Part shown: positions 48,434 to 59,798 of the stretch, in pieces
Numbering within the stretch: the stretch's first letter is position 1
How the letters are laid out: every line of letters starts with the position of its first letter
The notes under the pieces: model-generated
The model's input: the letters and a program-made list of their open reading frames with translations, nothing else
The model's database searches: none
Told to the model about the DNA's origin: nothing
Source: Neptunomonas qingdaonensis
Lineage (GTDB): Bacteria > Pseudomonadota > Gammaproteobacteria > Pseudomonadales > Balneatricaceae
NCBI RefSeq assembly: GCF_900113275.1
Contig: NZ_FOOU01000002.1
Location: 1-64,000 of the forward strand
Reading direction: 5' to 3'
DNA length: 64,000 nt
Made by a program: the position numbers and the translations under genes

Positions 48434-48586
48434 CTCGTAAACCTCATTTGTTCTGCAGCTTTCTGACTGCAGTACTAAATCCAAGCTGACTGATCACTTA
48501 TCTATTGATTAAGTATTCAGCCAGCCCCGTAATCACTTAAGCGCTATCTTTCTCATACAATAAGACAGAGAAATGATAACTATGAC

Positions 48587-48814
48587 TTACTGATGGCTAT
48601 CAGAGTAAGGCAGTAGTGCAAGAAAACGAGCACGCTTGATAGCAGTAGCCAGCTGACGCTGGTAACGAGCTTTAGTACCAGTGATACGGCTTGGTACGAT
48701 TTTGCCAGTTTCACTAACATAGCCTTTCAGGATTTCAAGATCTTTATAATCGATCTCTTTAACACCTTCAGCGGTAAAACGGCAAAATTTGCGACGACGA
48801 AAAAAACGAGCCAT
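48587..48814 (-). CDS. rpsR: 30S ribosomal protein S18
   Basis: A 75-residue 30S platform protein that pairs with S6. [12 protein letters not shown] at the start, [18 protein letters not shown] and the basic C-terminal [13 protein letters not shown] are conserved. It follows rpsF by 23 bases. The priB gene found between rpsF and rpsR in E. coli is absent here. Confidence 0.97.
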   Translation of the reverse strand: MARFFRRRKFCRFTAEGVKEIDYKDLEILKGYVSETGKIVPSRITGTKARYQRQLATAIKRARFLALLPYSDSHQ

Positions 48815-48837
48815 CTTAATATCTCCTAATTCTTAAA

Positions 48838-49290
48838 TTATTCAGCAGCAGGTGCTTCTGCAGCAGCTGTATCAGCAACAGGGGCAGCAGGTGCTTCAGC
48901 AACAGGGGCAGCAGCAGGTTTTTCTTCCTGACGCGGCTCTTCAGTACGACGAGGCTTACGCTCTTCACGTGCTTCAGATGCTTTGATTGGAGATATCTCT
49001 GTGACCGCTTCTTTACGACGGATCATCATGTTACGCAACACTGCATCGTTGTAACGAAACATGTTTTCCAGTTCATCCAGAGTTTCCTGGTTGCACTCGA
49101 TGTTCATCAAAATGTAGTGTGCTTTGTGAGCATTGTTGATTGGGTAAGCCAGTTGACGACGACCCCAATCTTCCATGCGATGGATTTTACCGTCAGCACC
49201 TTCGATAACGCCGGTGTAACGCTCAACCATTGCTGGAACCTGTTCGCTCTGGTTCGGATGAACCATGAATACGATTTCGTAATGACGCAT
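48838..49290 (-). CDS. rpsF: 30S ribosomal protein S6
   Basis: S6 binds with S18 to the 16S rRNA platform. 150 residues: [19 protein letters not shown] at the start, [17 protein letters not shown] and the [14 protein letters not shown] core, followed by a tail of about 45 residues rich in Glu, then Ala and Pro. S6 tails are variable. In E. coli the tail is modified by RimK with glutamates. AAGGAG lies upstream. A leader of about 95 bases could hold the S6-S18 autoregulatory RNA; its structure was not resolved. Confidence 0.96.
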   Translation of the reverse strand: MRHYEIVFMVHPNQSEQVPAMVERYTGVIEGADGKIHRMEDWGRRQLAYPINNAHKAHYILMNIECNQETLDELENMFRYNDAVLRNMMIRRKEAVTEISPIKASEAREERKPRRTEEPRQEEKPAAAPVAEAPAAPVADTAAAEAPAAE

Positions 49291-49393
49291 TGTAGCTCCT
49301 TACGGTTTGAAGCCCTCGGACATATCGCCATTTAAAGAATTTCAAATGCTGCCGAAAGCAAGGAGGTTAAAGTATTTACTCAAAGAGCGCGAA

Positions 49394-49422
49394 ATTATAC
49401 GTATTACTGGCCACATATGCAA
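49394..49422 (-). promoter_or_regulatory. Sigma-70 promoter of rpsF-rpsR-rplI
   Basis: Minus strand: TTGCAT (49422-49417), 17-base spacer, perfect TATAAT (49399-49394). The predicted leader to the rpsF ATG is near 95 bases. Confidence 0.62.
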
Positions 49423-49510
49423 TACAGACAAATCCTTTTCAACAGTAAAACAGGCTTGTGCTATATTAAATGCAGTACGGATAATTAAACCCTGTTTTAT
49501 GGAGCGCGCT

Positions 49511-49792
49511 ATGATCCGCTTACGATCCCTGCTGATAACAGCGACACTACTAACACTCTCCTCTGCGGCCGGTGCAGACTATGTGTATAAGTGCCAGAGC
49601 GCTGAAGGCAGAAAAGTTTTTAGCGGTTTCCCTTGTGGTCCGAATGCCGTCAAAGAGGAATACAGAAACCTCGCACCCGCCAGAAAGGTAAAAGAAAACC
49701 TTCCCCCCCGCCAGGGAGCGCTACTCAACAAAACGCTGGCCGACAAAAAAATGAATCCTTCTAGTGAGACTGAAACCCGCCAGAAAGACTGA
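49511..49792 (+). CDS. Small secreted protein, DUF4124-like
   Basis: 93 residues with a signal peptide (MIRLRSLLITATLLTLSSAA, cleavage before GADY) and a short conserved module YVYKCQSAEGRKVFSGFPCG with two cysteines, resembling the DUF4124 module of small periplasmic proteins. The rest is basic and probably unstructured. ATG at 49511 is chosen because GGAG lies six bases upstream. Function unknown; it is divergent from rpsF. Confidence 0.65.
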   Translation: MIRLRSLLITATLLTLSSAAGADYVYKCQSAEGRKVFSGFPCGPNAVKEEYRNLAPARKVKENLPPRQGALLNKTLADKKMNPSSETETRQKD

Positions 49793-49823
49793 GTACGCCT
49801 TTGTAAATGCCACCGTTTAATGG

Positions 49824-50444
49824 TTAACGATCGTGCTCAGCTTCGATTTGCAACGCTTTTTGAAATGATTTATGAGTCATTAACTGTTGATAATACTTAG
49901 CAATATTAGGATATTTATCAAACTCACCATTTTGGCCGACGATCTCTGCAATAAATGACATCATAATATCCGCACCACTAAGAGTGTTGCCGACTAAATA
50001 TGACTTACCATCAAGACGGTCATTAACATAACCTATCACTTTAGCCGCTTCAGCATCGGCATATCCAGCTATAAAATTGGTAGGTGCGCCTTCCATTTTC
50101 ACGAAGATCTTCAGCAATAATGGCAGCGCAGCTGAACTTTCAGCAAAATGCATCCATTGCTGATAGTCAATATAATCAGCGCTGCCTTTTGCTGGCATTA
50201 ATCGATCCGCTGCATACGTTTGGATCAAGTAATCGGTAATGGCACCAGACTCGGCAATGGTAAAGTCCGCGGTTTCTAAAACCGGTGACTTACCTAACGG
50301 GTGCACTTTTTTAAGCGATTCTGGCGCTAAAAAAGTAGTCGCATCACGTTGATAGGTCACTAGTTCATAGTCAACAGCCAACTCTTCAAGTAGCCAAACA
50401 ATGCGCTTTGAGCGAGATTTATTTAAGTGATGCAAAGTAATCAT
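49824..50444 (-). CDS. Glutathione S-transferase-like protein
   Basis: 206 residues with an N-terminal thioredoxin-like domain (ITLHHLNKSRSKRIVWLLEEL, then SPVLETADFTIAESGAITDYL, whose ES pair binds the glutathione gamma-glutamyl group) and an all-helical C-terminal domain (LSGADIMMSFIAEIV). It conjugates or reduces substrates with glutathione; the substrate is unknown. The start overlaps the OsmC stop as TAATG. Confidence 0.88.
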   Translation of the reverse strand: MITLHHLNKSRSKRIVWLLEELAVDYELVTYQRDATTFLAPESLKKVHPLGKSPVLETADFTIAESGAITDYLIQTYAADRLMPAKGSADYIDYQQWMHFAESSAALPLLLKIFVKMEGAPTNFIAGYADAEAAKVIGYVNDRLDGKSYLVGNTLSGADIMMSFIAEIVGQNGEFDKYPNIAKYYQQLMTHKSFQKALQIEAEHDR

Positions 50445-50863
50445 TACGCTTCGCCGACTTCAACAATTTCATAGCTATGGCTAATCTCAACACCGCCTCG
50501 CTCCAGCATCAATGACGCTGAGCAATACTGCTCTGCTGATAATTTGACCGCGCGCTCTACCTGCTTCTCTTTAAGACCACGCCCACTGACGATAAACTTT
50601 ACATGAATTTTGGTAAAGACAGCCGGTACCTCGTCAGCTCTCTGTGCAGAAATTTCGGCGACACAATCAACCACGTCTTGCCGGGTTTTTTTTAAGATGC
50701 CTACAACATCATAACTGGTGCAACCACCCAACCCTAGCAACATCAACTCCATCGGACGCGGCCCAGCCACCAGCTCGCCATCCAATGTGATATCAAAACC
50801 GGAGCCGGTTGTACCTTTAAACCGAACTTCACCATCCCACTTTACTGTTGCATTCATTGTCAC
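50444..50863 (-). CDS. OsmC-family protein
   Basis: 139 residues of the OsmC/Ohr-like fold. The two redox cysteines are present in GLGGCTSYDVV and AEQYCSASLML, fitting thiol-dependent peroxide reduction of the YhfA type. The start may be GTG (AGGGG seven bases upstream) or the ATG two codons later. It lies 11 bases after trpC and overlaps the GST gene, so both may ride on the trp transcript. Confidence 0.87.
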   Translation of the reverse strand: MTMNATVKWDGEVRFKGTTGSGFDITLDGELVAGPRPMELMLLGLGGCTSYDVVGILKKTRQDVVDCVAEISAQRADEVPAVFTKIHVKFIVSGRGLKEKQVERAVKLSAEQYCSASLMLERGGVEISHSYEIVEVGEA

Positions 50864-50874
50864 AGAACTGCCCC

Positions 50875-51687
50875 TTAACTAAAAAGCTCTTTTAATTTCT
50901 CGCCCGGATCTTCGGCACGCATAAAGGTTTCGCCTACTAAAAAGCTAAATACTTTATGATCGCGCATCGCTTTTACATCGGCGCGTGTATGAATACCACT
51001 TTCGGTAACCACTATACGGTTATCAGGTATTTCCCGAAGCAATTCAAATGTATTATCCAAACTCACTTCAAAGGTGTGTAAATTTCGGTTATTAATGCCC
51101 AACAAGCGATTATCCAGGCGTAAAGCACGCTCCAGCTCATCGCCACCATGTACTTCAACCAGCACATCCATGCCTAATTTATGAGCCAGACGGTTCAGCT
51201 CCTGCATCTGCGCATCTTCCAATGCCGATACAATCAACAGGATACAATCAGCGCCAATAGAGCGCGCTTCAAATACCTGATAGGGATCAACAATAAAGTC
51301 TTTACGAATAACCGGCAAAGAACACGCGGCGCGCGCTTCCTTAAGATAGTCTTCATGGCCCTGAAAAAAATCAGCATCGGTCAATACCGAAAGGCAGCTG
51401 GCCCCTCCACGCTGATAGGATTTAGCGATATCCGCAGGAATAAACGGATCACGCAGTAACCCTTTTGAGGGACTCGCTTTTTTAATTTCCGCTATAACGG
51501 CTGATAAACCACCCGCGATGGAGTGAGCCATTACATTGGTAAAGCCTCTCGGCTTCATATCTTCATCGCGCGCCTGAACTTTAATCTGCTTTTCCAGGTC
51601 AGCCAAGGTTACATTGCCAGAACGCTCTTCTACTTCTTCATACTTACGTTGTAGAATTTTCTTTAATATCGTGGGTGTATCAGACAT
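50875..51687 (-). CDS. trpC: Indole-3-glycerol phosphate synthase
   Basis: A TIM-barrel enzyme of tryptophan synthesis that closes the indole ring. 270 residues, single-function (no TrpF fusion). Conserved regions are [51 protein letters not shown] and [12 protein letters not shown]. It follows trpD by five bases in trpGDC. Confidence 0.97.
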   Translation of the reverse strand: MSDTPTILKKILQRKYEEVEERSGNVTLADLEKQIKVQARDEDMKPRGFTNVMAHSIAGGLSAVIAEIKKASPSKGLLRDPFIPADIAKSYQRGGASCLSVLTDADFFQGHEDYLKEARAACSLPVIRKDFIVDPYQVFEARSIGADCILLIVSALEDAQMQELNRLAHKLGMDVLVEVHGGDELERALRLDNRLLGINNRNLHTFEVSLDNTFELLREIPDNRIVVTESGIHTRADVKAMRDHKVFSFLVGETFMRAEDPGEKLKELFS

Positions 51688-51692
51688 ATTTC

Positions 51693-52715
51693 TTACTCTT
51701 TCAATCCTTGGCTGAAGGTTACTAACTCAGCCATTTTATGTGCAGCAGAGCCGTTCAGCATTACTGCTTTAGCCAAGGCCACACCTTCTGTCATGCTGGC
51801 CACCTGGTCAGCCGCATACAGGGCAGCGCCGGCATTCAGGGCAATCATATCAATAGCTTGAGTATTTTCACCTGAAAATGCAGCGTTAATTAACGCCAGA
51901 CTTTCTGCTGAACTAGCGACCTGTAACCCCGCTAAAGGCTGCCGTTGCAAGCCAACATCTTCCGGCACAATAGTATATTCCACTACTTCACCGTCTTTAA
52001 GCTCGGCCACATGGGTTTCTCCGGCCAAACTGATCTCATCCAAGCCTTCAGCAGCATGCACCACCAGCGCATGCTTAGCACCTAAAGCCTGTAAAGACTC
52101 AACCAATGGCCGACATAATGCTTTATCGAACACACCTAACAAGTAGTGCTTTACACCAGCGGGATTGGTTAGCGGGCCTAATACATTAAAAATTGTTCTC
52201 AATGCCATCTCTTTGCGCGGACCTATCGCATACTTCATAGCACTGTGATGCTGAGGCGCAAACATAAACCCGACGCCTACATGATCAATGCAACGCGCTA
52301 TCTGATCCGGAGTAAGCTGTAAATTCACCCCGGCAGCTTCTAACAAGTCAGCAGAACCCGAACTGGATGACACAGAGCGATTACCATGCTTAGCAACATG
52401 GCCGCCAGCAGCCGCGACAACAAATGAGCAGGCGGAGGAAACATTAAATAAATTGGCACTATCTCCCCCTGTCCCAACGATATCCACGGCATTCTCAGCC
52501 TGTATATTGACAGGGACGGCTAAGGAGCGCATCACACTGGCAGCAGCGGTTATCTCATCAACGGTTTCGCCTTTCATTCGCAAAGCAATCAGCAAACCAC
52601 CAATCTGAGCATCTGTCGCCTGCCCAGACATAATTTGCTGCATAACTGTCTGCATCTCATCCATCGAAAGGTCTTTGCGATCAACGACAGCCGTCAATGC
52701 CTGCTTAATATCCAT
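51693..52715 (-). CDS. trpD: Anthranilate phosphoribosyltransferase
   Basis: Transfers phosphoribosyl to anthranilate. 340 residues with the PRPP-binding [33 protein letters not shown] and the [15 protein letters not shown] region. Not fused to TrpG. It lies 51 bases after trpG. Confidence 0.97.
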   Translation of the reverse strand: MDIKQALTAVVDRKDLSMDEMQTVMQQIMSGQATDAQIGGLLIALRMKGETVDEITAAASVMRSLAVPVNIQAENAVDIVGTGGDSANLFNVSSACSFVVAAAGGHVAKHGNRSVSSSSGSADLLEAAGVNLQLTPDQIARCIDHVGVGFMFAPQHHSAMKYAIGPRKEMALRTIFNVLGPLTNPAGVKHYLLGVFDKALCRPLVESLQALGAKHALVVHAAEGLDEISLAGETHVAELKDGEVVEYTIVPEDVGLQRQPLAGLQVASSAESLALINAAFSGENTQAIDMIALNAGAALYAADQVASMTEGVALAKAVMLNGSAAHKMAELVTFSQGLKE

Positions 52716-52766
52716 CCACTGCTCCTTCTCTTTTCTTTGCGAGCCTTTTTATTAACGAGCTGAGTG

Positions 52767-53345
52767 TTAACGGCGTAAAAAATTCGCCAGTAACGCATGC
52801 CCCTGTTCTGTCAAAATAGCTTCAGGGTGAAATTGCACACCTTCTATATCATATTTTTTGTGCCGCAGACCCATAATCTCATCAATTTCACCAGAAAGTG
52901 TTTTCGTCCATGCGGTTATCTCAATACAGTCTGGCAGCGAACTTTGCTCAACAATAAGGGAATGATAACGCGTCACATCCAATGGATTGTTCAGCCCTGC
53001 AAACACACCTGCATCTTTATGAAAGATAAGTGAATTTTTTCCATGCATTACCTCTTTTGCGCGCACAATCATACCACCAAATACCTGCCCTATACTCTGA
53101 TGCCCAAGACAGATACCAAGAATAGGCAATTTTCCGGCAAAAAATTCGATCGCTGCCAGCGAAATCCCGGCTTCATTTGGAGAGCAAGGTCCGGGAGAGA
53201 TCACCAAGTGACTGGGGTTAAGCGCTTCAATCTGCTCCAAAGTGATCTCGTTGTTACGAAAAACCTGAACATCAGCACCCAGCTCACTCAAATATTGCAC
53301 AATATTAAAGGTAAACGAATCGAAATTATCGATCATCACTAACAT
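52767..53345 (-). CDS. trpG: Anthranilate synthase glutamine amidotransferase component
   Basis: Supplies ammonia to TrpE for anthranilate synthesis and may also serve PabB. 192 residues with [13 protein letters not shown], nucleophile cysteine in [16 protein letters not shown] and [11 protein letters not shown]. It heads trpGDC; trpE is not in the window, a separation also known from Pseudomonas. No Trp-rich leader peptide or TrpR operator was found upstream. Confidence 0.95.
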   Translation of the reverse strand: MLVMIDNFDSFTFNIVQYLSELGADVQVFRNNEITLEQIEALNPSHLVISPGPCSPNEAGISLAAIEFFAGKLPILGICLGHQSIGQVFGGMIVRAKEVMHGKNSLIFHKDAGVFAGLNNPLDVTRYHSLIVEQSSLPDCIEITAWTKTLSGEIDEIMGLRHKKYDIEGVQFHPEAILTEQGHALLANFLRR

Positions 53346-53604
53346 ATAAATAGTTTCTTAATCATAGAGAAAATCGACTTAGTATTTATGCCTGCAGGGC
53401 CACGAAAAACCCGCACTATATAATATTACATTCCAGAAGATGAATCATAACATGAGACCCTTGCACGATTGCTCCTTTCTCTTCTGGCGGTGCTACAAAA
53501 GTTTGGCTATGCGATTGCTGGCTCTACTATTCGATTTCTAATTATCGAACAATATCTGAATTGATGGCAGCTTAAAACAGCGCTGATGCATGACATCGCC
53601 GGCA

Positions 53605-54159
53605 TCAATGCTGCTCCTCTGATGAGTTGACCTGTGCATAGATCTCACTGCTGCCATCCTTCTTCAACAACAAGACAGAGTAAGGCGTAAACCTATCGCC
53701 CATTTCCATGCCGGGGCTTCCTGCGGGCATATCCGGCACACTCAGGCCAATGGCATTCTTCGGCTTTTCTGACAAAAACTGCGTGATATATTTCGCTGGC
53801 ACATGCCCCTCAAAAACATATCCATCTGCAGACACAGCGGTATGACAAGAACGGTACATTGGCGCAATACCTCGCTGGCTTTTCTCTAACGACAGGTCAG
53901 CAGGATGGATAGTTTTCGCAGTAAACGCATGTTTTTCGATATGCTCAATCCAGCTCGCGCAACAGCCACACGTTGGACTTTTATAAACATCCAGCTCGAC
54001 ACTAGCGCTAGACGCTTTATCTTCTGGCGCTACTATGCCGGATAACTGATTCTGTTTAGTTTCACGTGTATCAGTTGTATTAGTTGAATCAGAGCAAGCT
54101 GCAAGCGAAATGGCAGCAAGAATAAGCAGAGCATGAGCAGGCTTGAAAAATAATGACAT
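53605..54159 (-). CDS. DUF411-family putative metal-binding lipoprotein
   Basis: 184 residues with a lipoprotein signal (lipobox LAAC near residue 17) and a DUF411 domain: VYKSPTCGCCASWIEHIEKHAF, RSCHTAVSADGYVFEGHVPA and GMEMGDRFTPYSVLLLKKDG. The cysteine pair and the Met/His-rich motifs suggest copper or other soft-metal handling in the periplasm; relatives lie near copper genes, but no copper gene is nearby here. ATG at 54159 with GAGGAAA upstream is preferred to a start 30 codons earlier. Confidence 0.82.
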   Translation of the reverse strand: MSLFFKPAHALLILAAISLAACSDSTNTTDTRETKQNQLSGIVAPEDKASSASVELDVYKSPTCGCCASWIEHIEKHAFTAKTIHPADLSLEKSQRGIAPMYRSCHTAVSADGYVFEGHVPAKYITQFLSEKPKNAIGLSVPDMPAGSPGMEMGDRFTPYSVLLLKKDGSSEIYAQVNSSEEQH

Positions 54160-54374
54160 AACATTTCCTCTATAAGATGGTGGCATAGCAACCTTGTCAC
54201 AAGCTAGCGACCACCAAACCATTAAATATTCTGGAGTGATTCCCCCCAATGAAATAACAGCCGCCGATAGCAGAACGACACATCAGGACAAAGGGATATC
54301 AGATCAATGGGATATCGGAGGTAGAAACGTGACATATCACGCTGAGTCAGCAGCGGTGGGTTATTCGCTGAGAG

Positions 54375-55265
54375 TCACAACGACTGACAATGTGAACCAT
54401 GTATAACCGCCGGGGCTTCTAACCGAACCGAGACGCTGCCCCGAAGCCCTAACAACTTCAATCCCGGAGCATCTGTATCAGCCTTAAACCCTTTGTTCAT
54501 GAGCTCTTTAACTCTCCTTCCTCGCTGCTTGGAACTCTTCGCTCCCAATACTACAACGATCAATCGATTACCTTTATTGGAAGCCGAAGCAACCAGATTA
54601 TATCCGGAACCACAGGTATAACCCGTCTTAAAACCGTCCGCGCCTGGATAAGAATTCAGAAATCCATTATGTGATACAAATGTAGTTTCTTTGTACTCCA
54701 CTGTTCGATTCGAAAAAAAATGGTAATATTCAGGAAAATCAAGCAGCAACCTGCGAGCAAGAATGGCTAAATCTCGCGCACTGCTAATCTGATCAGCATT
54801 CGGTAAACCTGTGGCATTTTTAAAAACAGAGTCCTTCATACCAAGCACACGTGCTTGCTTACTCATGCTCTCTGCGAATTTTTTCTCCGAACCACTAATC
54901 GCTTCAGCTAAAACCACGGCAATATCATTTGAAGAAACGGTTGCCAGGGCTTGAATGGCTTTGCGAACAGTTATTTTATCACCCCTTCGGGCACCTAGCT
55001 TCATAGGTGGTTGTCTTGATGCTTTTGCAGACACCACAAGTACCGTATTTAACGATATCTGTTGTTTTTTCAAGCTTTGGAATGTCAGGTATAACGTCAT
55101 TAATTTGGTTAAGGATGCCGGATACCAAGGCACATCCGCATCAACCTGATCGATAACAGCCCCTGATTGGGCTTCTACTACAATATACGGCATCGCCGCC
55201 TGAAGCCTGGCGCTAAAAAAAACACACATCACGGCCATCAAGACGGTACACCTAATCAATTTCAA
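54375..55265 (-). CDS. D-alanyl-D-alanine carboxypeptidase, S11 family
   Basis: 296 residues with a signal peptide (ending ARLQA) and all three penicillin-binding motifs: SLTK (in YPASLTKLMTL), SSND (SxN) and KTG (in DGFKTGYTCGSG). It should trim the last D-alanine from peptidoglycan side chains in the periplasm. The C-terminal PBP5 beta domain and amphipathic anchor appear to be missing, so it is shorter than DacA and closer to PBP7-like forms. The start is TTG. Next to the accessory region. Confidence 0.86.
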   Translation of the reverse strand: MKLIRCTVLMAVMCVFFSARLQAAMPYIVVEAQSGAVIDQVDADVPWYPASLTKLMTLYLTFQSLKKQQISLNTVLVVSAKASRQPPMKLGARRGDKITVRKAIQALATVSSNDIAVVLAEAISGSEKKFAESMSKQARVLGMKDSVFKNATGLPNADQISSARDLAILARRLLLDFPEYYHFFSNRTVEYKETTFVSHNGFLNSYPGADGFKTGYTCGSGYNLVASASNKGNRLIVVVLGAKSSKQRGRRVKELMNKGFKADTDAPGLKLLGLRGSVSVRLEAPAVIHGSHCQSL

Positions 55266-55350
55266 TTCGACTCATCCTCTCGAATTAATCCAAGTCTGCA
55301 ATATTCATACTTTAAAAAGCACTTTCTATAGCGGGCTGATTTTTGAAAAA

Positions 55351-56769
<1,419 letters not shown>

Positions 56770-56906
56770 CCGTATTATTCCATAACCTGAAAACATTATT
56801 AGCGATATATTGCTGCATGTAATTTCTCTACCGTCTGATAAGAGATCCTAACTCAAATAAGAATCACTCTTCACTCTTGAGCCTCCCAGCCCTAACGGTT
56901 ACTCTT

Positions 56907-56977
56907 TAGCATAGCATTATGTGAAATTGACGACACTTAATAGACGAATCTGTTTATATAATAGCTAGGCATTATGT
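56907..56977. repeat. Two 16-bp imperfect direct repeats before the plus-strand ATPase
   Basis: TAGCATAGCATTATGT (56907-56922) and TAGCTAGGCATTATGT (56962-56977) match at 13 of 16 positions. The second abuts a TATAAT (56957-56962) that could be a -10 box. They are candidate operator sites for the divergent ATPase genes. Confidence 0.45.
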
Positions 56978-57045
56978 AGAAAAAAAGTAACCCACTCGAA
57001 TATATACAGCCTCATGGATTTGTAAAAACCTGTATTGGAGATCAT

Positions 57046-57897
57046 GTGTACGAAGAACACTATGAACTGGGCGCTGATCCCTTTCGCCTTACACCGGATG
57101 CAAATCTGTGTTTTTTACATACGGGTTTCCAAAAAGCCAGAACCTCGATGAATTACGCCCTAATGAGACAGGAGGGCTTCGTTTTAATCACCGGGCAACC
57201 AGGAACCGGAAAATCTACACTGATATGCGACCTTACAGCCCACTTGCCCAAAAACATCACATTTATCCAAATAACATCCTCACAATTGATTCCTGAGGAT
57301 CTGCTGCACCTCATTTGCCTAAACTTCGGCCTCAATCCAACGGCAGGACATACTGTTAAACTTCTCCACTCGCTCCATCATTACCTAATAACCCAAGAGC
57401 AAGCAGGTAAACACACACTTCTGATTATAGATGAAGCGCAAAACCTTTCTGAAAAAGCCTTAGAGGAACTACGACTTCTCACCACTCTACAGAAGGGAAA
57501 TAAGCCACTATTACAAATTTTTCTGATCGGCCAGGATAAACTCCGCACCACGATTACCGCCCCCAACCAGATTCAGCTAAAGCAGCGAATCACGGCCAGC
57601 TATCATTTGCAACCCTTGAGCGAGAAGGATACTCGCGAATACATCCTTTATCGGCTCACTCAATGCAACTGGAACAACAATCCCACGATCGATAACAAAG
57701 TGTTTTACTATATCTATCGTTTTAGTCATGGCATACCCCGCATCATAAATTTAATTTGTAGCAGGATGTTTCTTCACGGCTGGCTAACCAAACGGCACAA
57801 CCTTGCAATTCAGGATCTACATACTATTATTCATGAACTAATACAAGAACAACTTCTGCCGATACATAGAGTTGCTACCAATGCACGAGCGCTATAA
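57046..57897 (+). CDS. XrtA/PEP-CTERM-type AAA ATPase
   Basis: 283 residues: MYEEHYELGADPFRLTPD, Walker A GQPGTGKST (50-58), Walker [11 protein letters not shown] and GIPRIINLICSRMF. It lacks the Pro-Glu and membrane extension of its divergent paralogue, so it is cytoplasmic. The start is GTG with GGAG five bases upstream; the nearby ATG is out of frame. This ATPase type is typical of exosortase/EpsH exopolysaccharide loci. Target proteins are unknown. Confidence 0.85.
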   Translation: MYEEHYELGADPFRLTPDANLCFLHTGFQKARTSMNYALMRQEGFVLITGQPGTGKSTLICDLTAHLPKNITFIQITSSQLIPEDLLHLICLNFGLNPTAGHTVKLLHSLHHYLITQEQAGKHTLLIIDEAQNLSEKALEELRLLTTLQKGNKPLLQIFLIGQDKLRTTITAPNQIQLKQRITASYHLQPLSEKDTREYILYRLTQCNWNNNPTIDNKVFYYIYRFSHGIPRIINLICSRMFLHGWLTKRHNLAIQDLHTIIHELIQEQLLPIHRVATNARAL

Positions 57898-57932
57898 ACC
57901 ATAAGTTATAAACAATAAAAAGGAATGAAACT

Positions 57933-58685
57933 ATGGCAGAACGAACAGAAATAGAAGCAGATACTGGCTTCATAGAGAGTATCTTAAGCTTATCGAGCTT
58001 TTTACATAACCATGAAAATATCGATGCCTCATTAAATGAATTAGCGAACCTGTTAGCCAAGACATTAAAAACCGAAAATTGCTCTATCATGCTACTCAAA
58101 GACGAGCATGCTGAAGATGAATTCCCATTACGCATCCACGCACACTCTGGAGCCCTACCTGACAGCGCTTACACAAAGCCAACATCCGCATCCGGAATTG
58201 CCGAATATGTAGCTCGCTCCGGTAAACCCTTATTGGTACCTGATATCACTGATAGCCAATTTGCAGCATCAGCCCACCAGAGTGGAGGCTTTATCTCTCT
58301 CCCTATCTGGACAGATGATAAAGTCATCGGTGTGATCAATATCAGCAAACCAAGCGATGGTCGTACTTTTGCCGAACAGGACCTTGAGCTTGCCACTATC
58401 CTTGGCATGTTTTTGTCAAAATCCATTCAACTACTTCATCTGCAATATATTCTTAAATCTAAATTTGCCATCGTCGCTATGGAAAGAGAGCAGCGCTCAA
58501 AAAATCAAAATGTCGGAGATTTCACCCGAAGCCCGGAGAAGGTAGCCAAAATTCTCGCGAAAGGTTTTTATCATGAACTATGCAATGCAGGCATAGAGTC
58601 TGACCATATTATTGTCGCCGTGTCAGAAATTATTACACTGCTGAATGCGCAATTGGAGGGCGACACAAAGGATCAAATAATCTAG
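57933..58685 (+). CDS. GAF-domain protein
   Basis: 250 residues. A helical N-terminus is followed by a GAF sensor domain (about 30-170: CSIMLLKDEHAEDEFPLRIH, FISLPIWTDDKVIGVINISK, FAEQDLELATILGMFLSK) and a C-terminal helical part of about 75 residues that has no recognised effector (AKGFYHELCNAGIESDHIIV). It probably binds a small molecule or partner and signals through another protein. It is 35 bases after the ATPase and likely cotranscribed. Confidence 0.78.
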   Translation: MAERTEIEADTGFIESILSLSSFLHNHENIDASLNELANLLAKTLKTENCSIMLLKDEHAEDEFPLRIHAHSGALPDSAYTKPTSASGIAEYVARSGKPLLVPDITDSQFAASAHQSGGFISLPIWTDDKVIGVINISKPSDGRTFAEQDLELATILGMFLSKSIQLLHLQYILKSKFAIVAMEREQRSKNQNVGDFTRSPEKVAKILAKGFYHELCNAGIESDHIIVAVSEIITLLNAQLEGDTKDQII

Positions 58686-58706
58686 TTTCACCTATAATAT
58701 AAGCAA

Positions 58707-59798
58707 TCACTTGGCTGTAGATTCTTTTTCGTATGGCGAGATAAACGCCTTGTGAAACAGATGCCTGACCAATAGCCCGAACGGCATTCTCAGATAATGA
58801 CCACGCACAAAGAGTAATTTGCGAGCTAACACAGTGCCTTTGCGTTTTGCACTATTATGCGGAGGCATAATGACCCTATCAAACAACATATCCATGAATC
58901 GAATAGGCAAAACAGGCTGCCATCGATGCTCACAATCAACCAGCACCTCTTTAGGGATCGGCGTATTAAACATACGATGACTATACCTTAACGCATAATA
59001 CAAGGGCGGCATCAGATCCATCTCTGCTCCCCGGCGAAGTAGAGCCTGCCAATCAAACTCTTGCTCCAAAGAGCTTCTGATTAAGCCATCGAAATCCAAC
59101 AGATCCCTGAAAGCATGATCAAACTCCGTATCCATAAACAGATGCGTTGCACTGTGTAAGAGAATATCTATATCTGACAATGTCCAAACACCTTCAACAA
59201 CCTCTTGAGCGCTTTCAAATAATTTACTGGCAACCGGTTTAAGGGCCGCAGTCAAAGGTAAAATAGTATGATGGATATCGATAACAGTGTGACGTTTAAC
59301 ATGTATCAGAGGTGGTATTTCATGCATCCACTCCCGGTAATAACGCTGATCATAAGCACTTTGATTGGTGCCCACCCAACCATGCCACTGAAGCGCCGAC
59401 TCCAATGCCTGAAGAGACTCTTTGGGAAGCAGAATATCAATATCAGAAAACGTTCTACCTACAGCACACGACTTATCAGAAGTAACATAGGCAGCCCCTT
59501 TAAGCAGGATTAGCCGCTGCCCCAAAGAGGAAAATACAGGAAGAAAATATTTGATTTCAGACCAGGTATCCCGAAGATACTTGTCAGAAACAATAGATGC
59601 TGCTTCAAGATGCCACTGCACTGAGACAGGCACATCAGCCAACTGCCCGCGAAGAGACAATCTTGAATAAAGCATACCTAACACATGCGCACTTCTTCCC
59701 TGTTGGACAATAAGGTTCCATTCACCGAGAGACAGGTCTTTAACCTTAACATCACCCGTAAGCAAAGCACAAAGCGGCTGAAAAGTAGTTAAACTCAT
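58707..59798 (-). CDS. Nucleotidyltransferase-family protein of HprK-related cassette
   Basis: 363 residues of the uncharacterised nucleotidyltransferase family seen with HprK-related cassettes. ILLKGAAYV (97-105) and G-RTFSDIDILL (114-124) give the G-S-DxD catalytic pattern of pol-beta-like nucleotidyltransferases; a second acidic cluster is in DTEFDHAFRDLLDFDG. ATG at 59798 overlaps the kinase stop as ATGA. It probably transfers a nucleotide to a protein or small molecule, but no activity is proven. Confidence 0.8.
   Translation of the reverse strand: MSLTTFQPLCALLTGDVKVKDLSLGEWNLIVQQGRSAHVLGMLYSRLSLRGQLADVPVSVQWHLEAASIVSDKYLRDTWSEIKYFLPVFSSLGQRLILLKGAAYVTSDKSCAVGRTFSDIDILLPKESLQALESALQWHGWVGTNQSAYDQRYYREWMHEIPPLIHVKRHTVIDIHHTILPLTAALKPVASKLFESAQEVVEGVWTLSDIDILLHSATHLFMDTEFDHAFRDLLDFDGLIRSSLEQEFDWQALLRRGAEMDLMPPLYYALRYSHRMFNTPIPKEVLVDCEHRWQPVLPIRFMDMLFDRVIMPPHNSAKRKGTVLARKLLFVRGHYLRMPFGLLVRHLFHKAFISPYEKESTAK

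Noticed and set aside
56897-56910. Sigma-54 promoter (GG-N10-GC)
   Set aside because: Only the spacing fits; flanking bases (CGGTTAC, TTTAGC) are far from TGGCAC and TTGCA.
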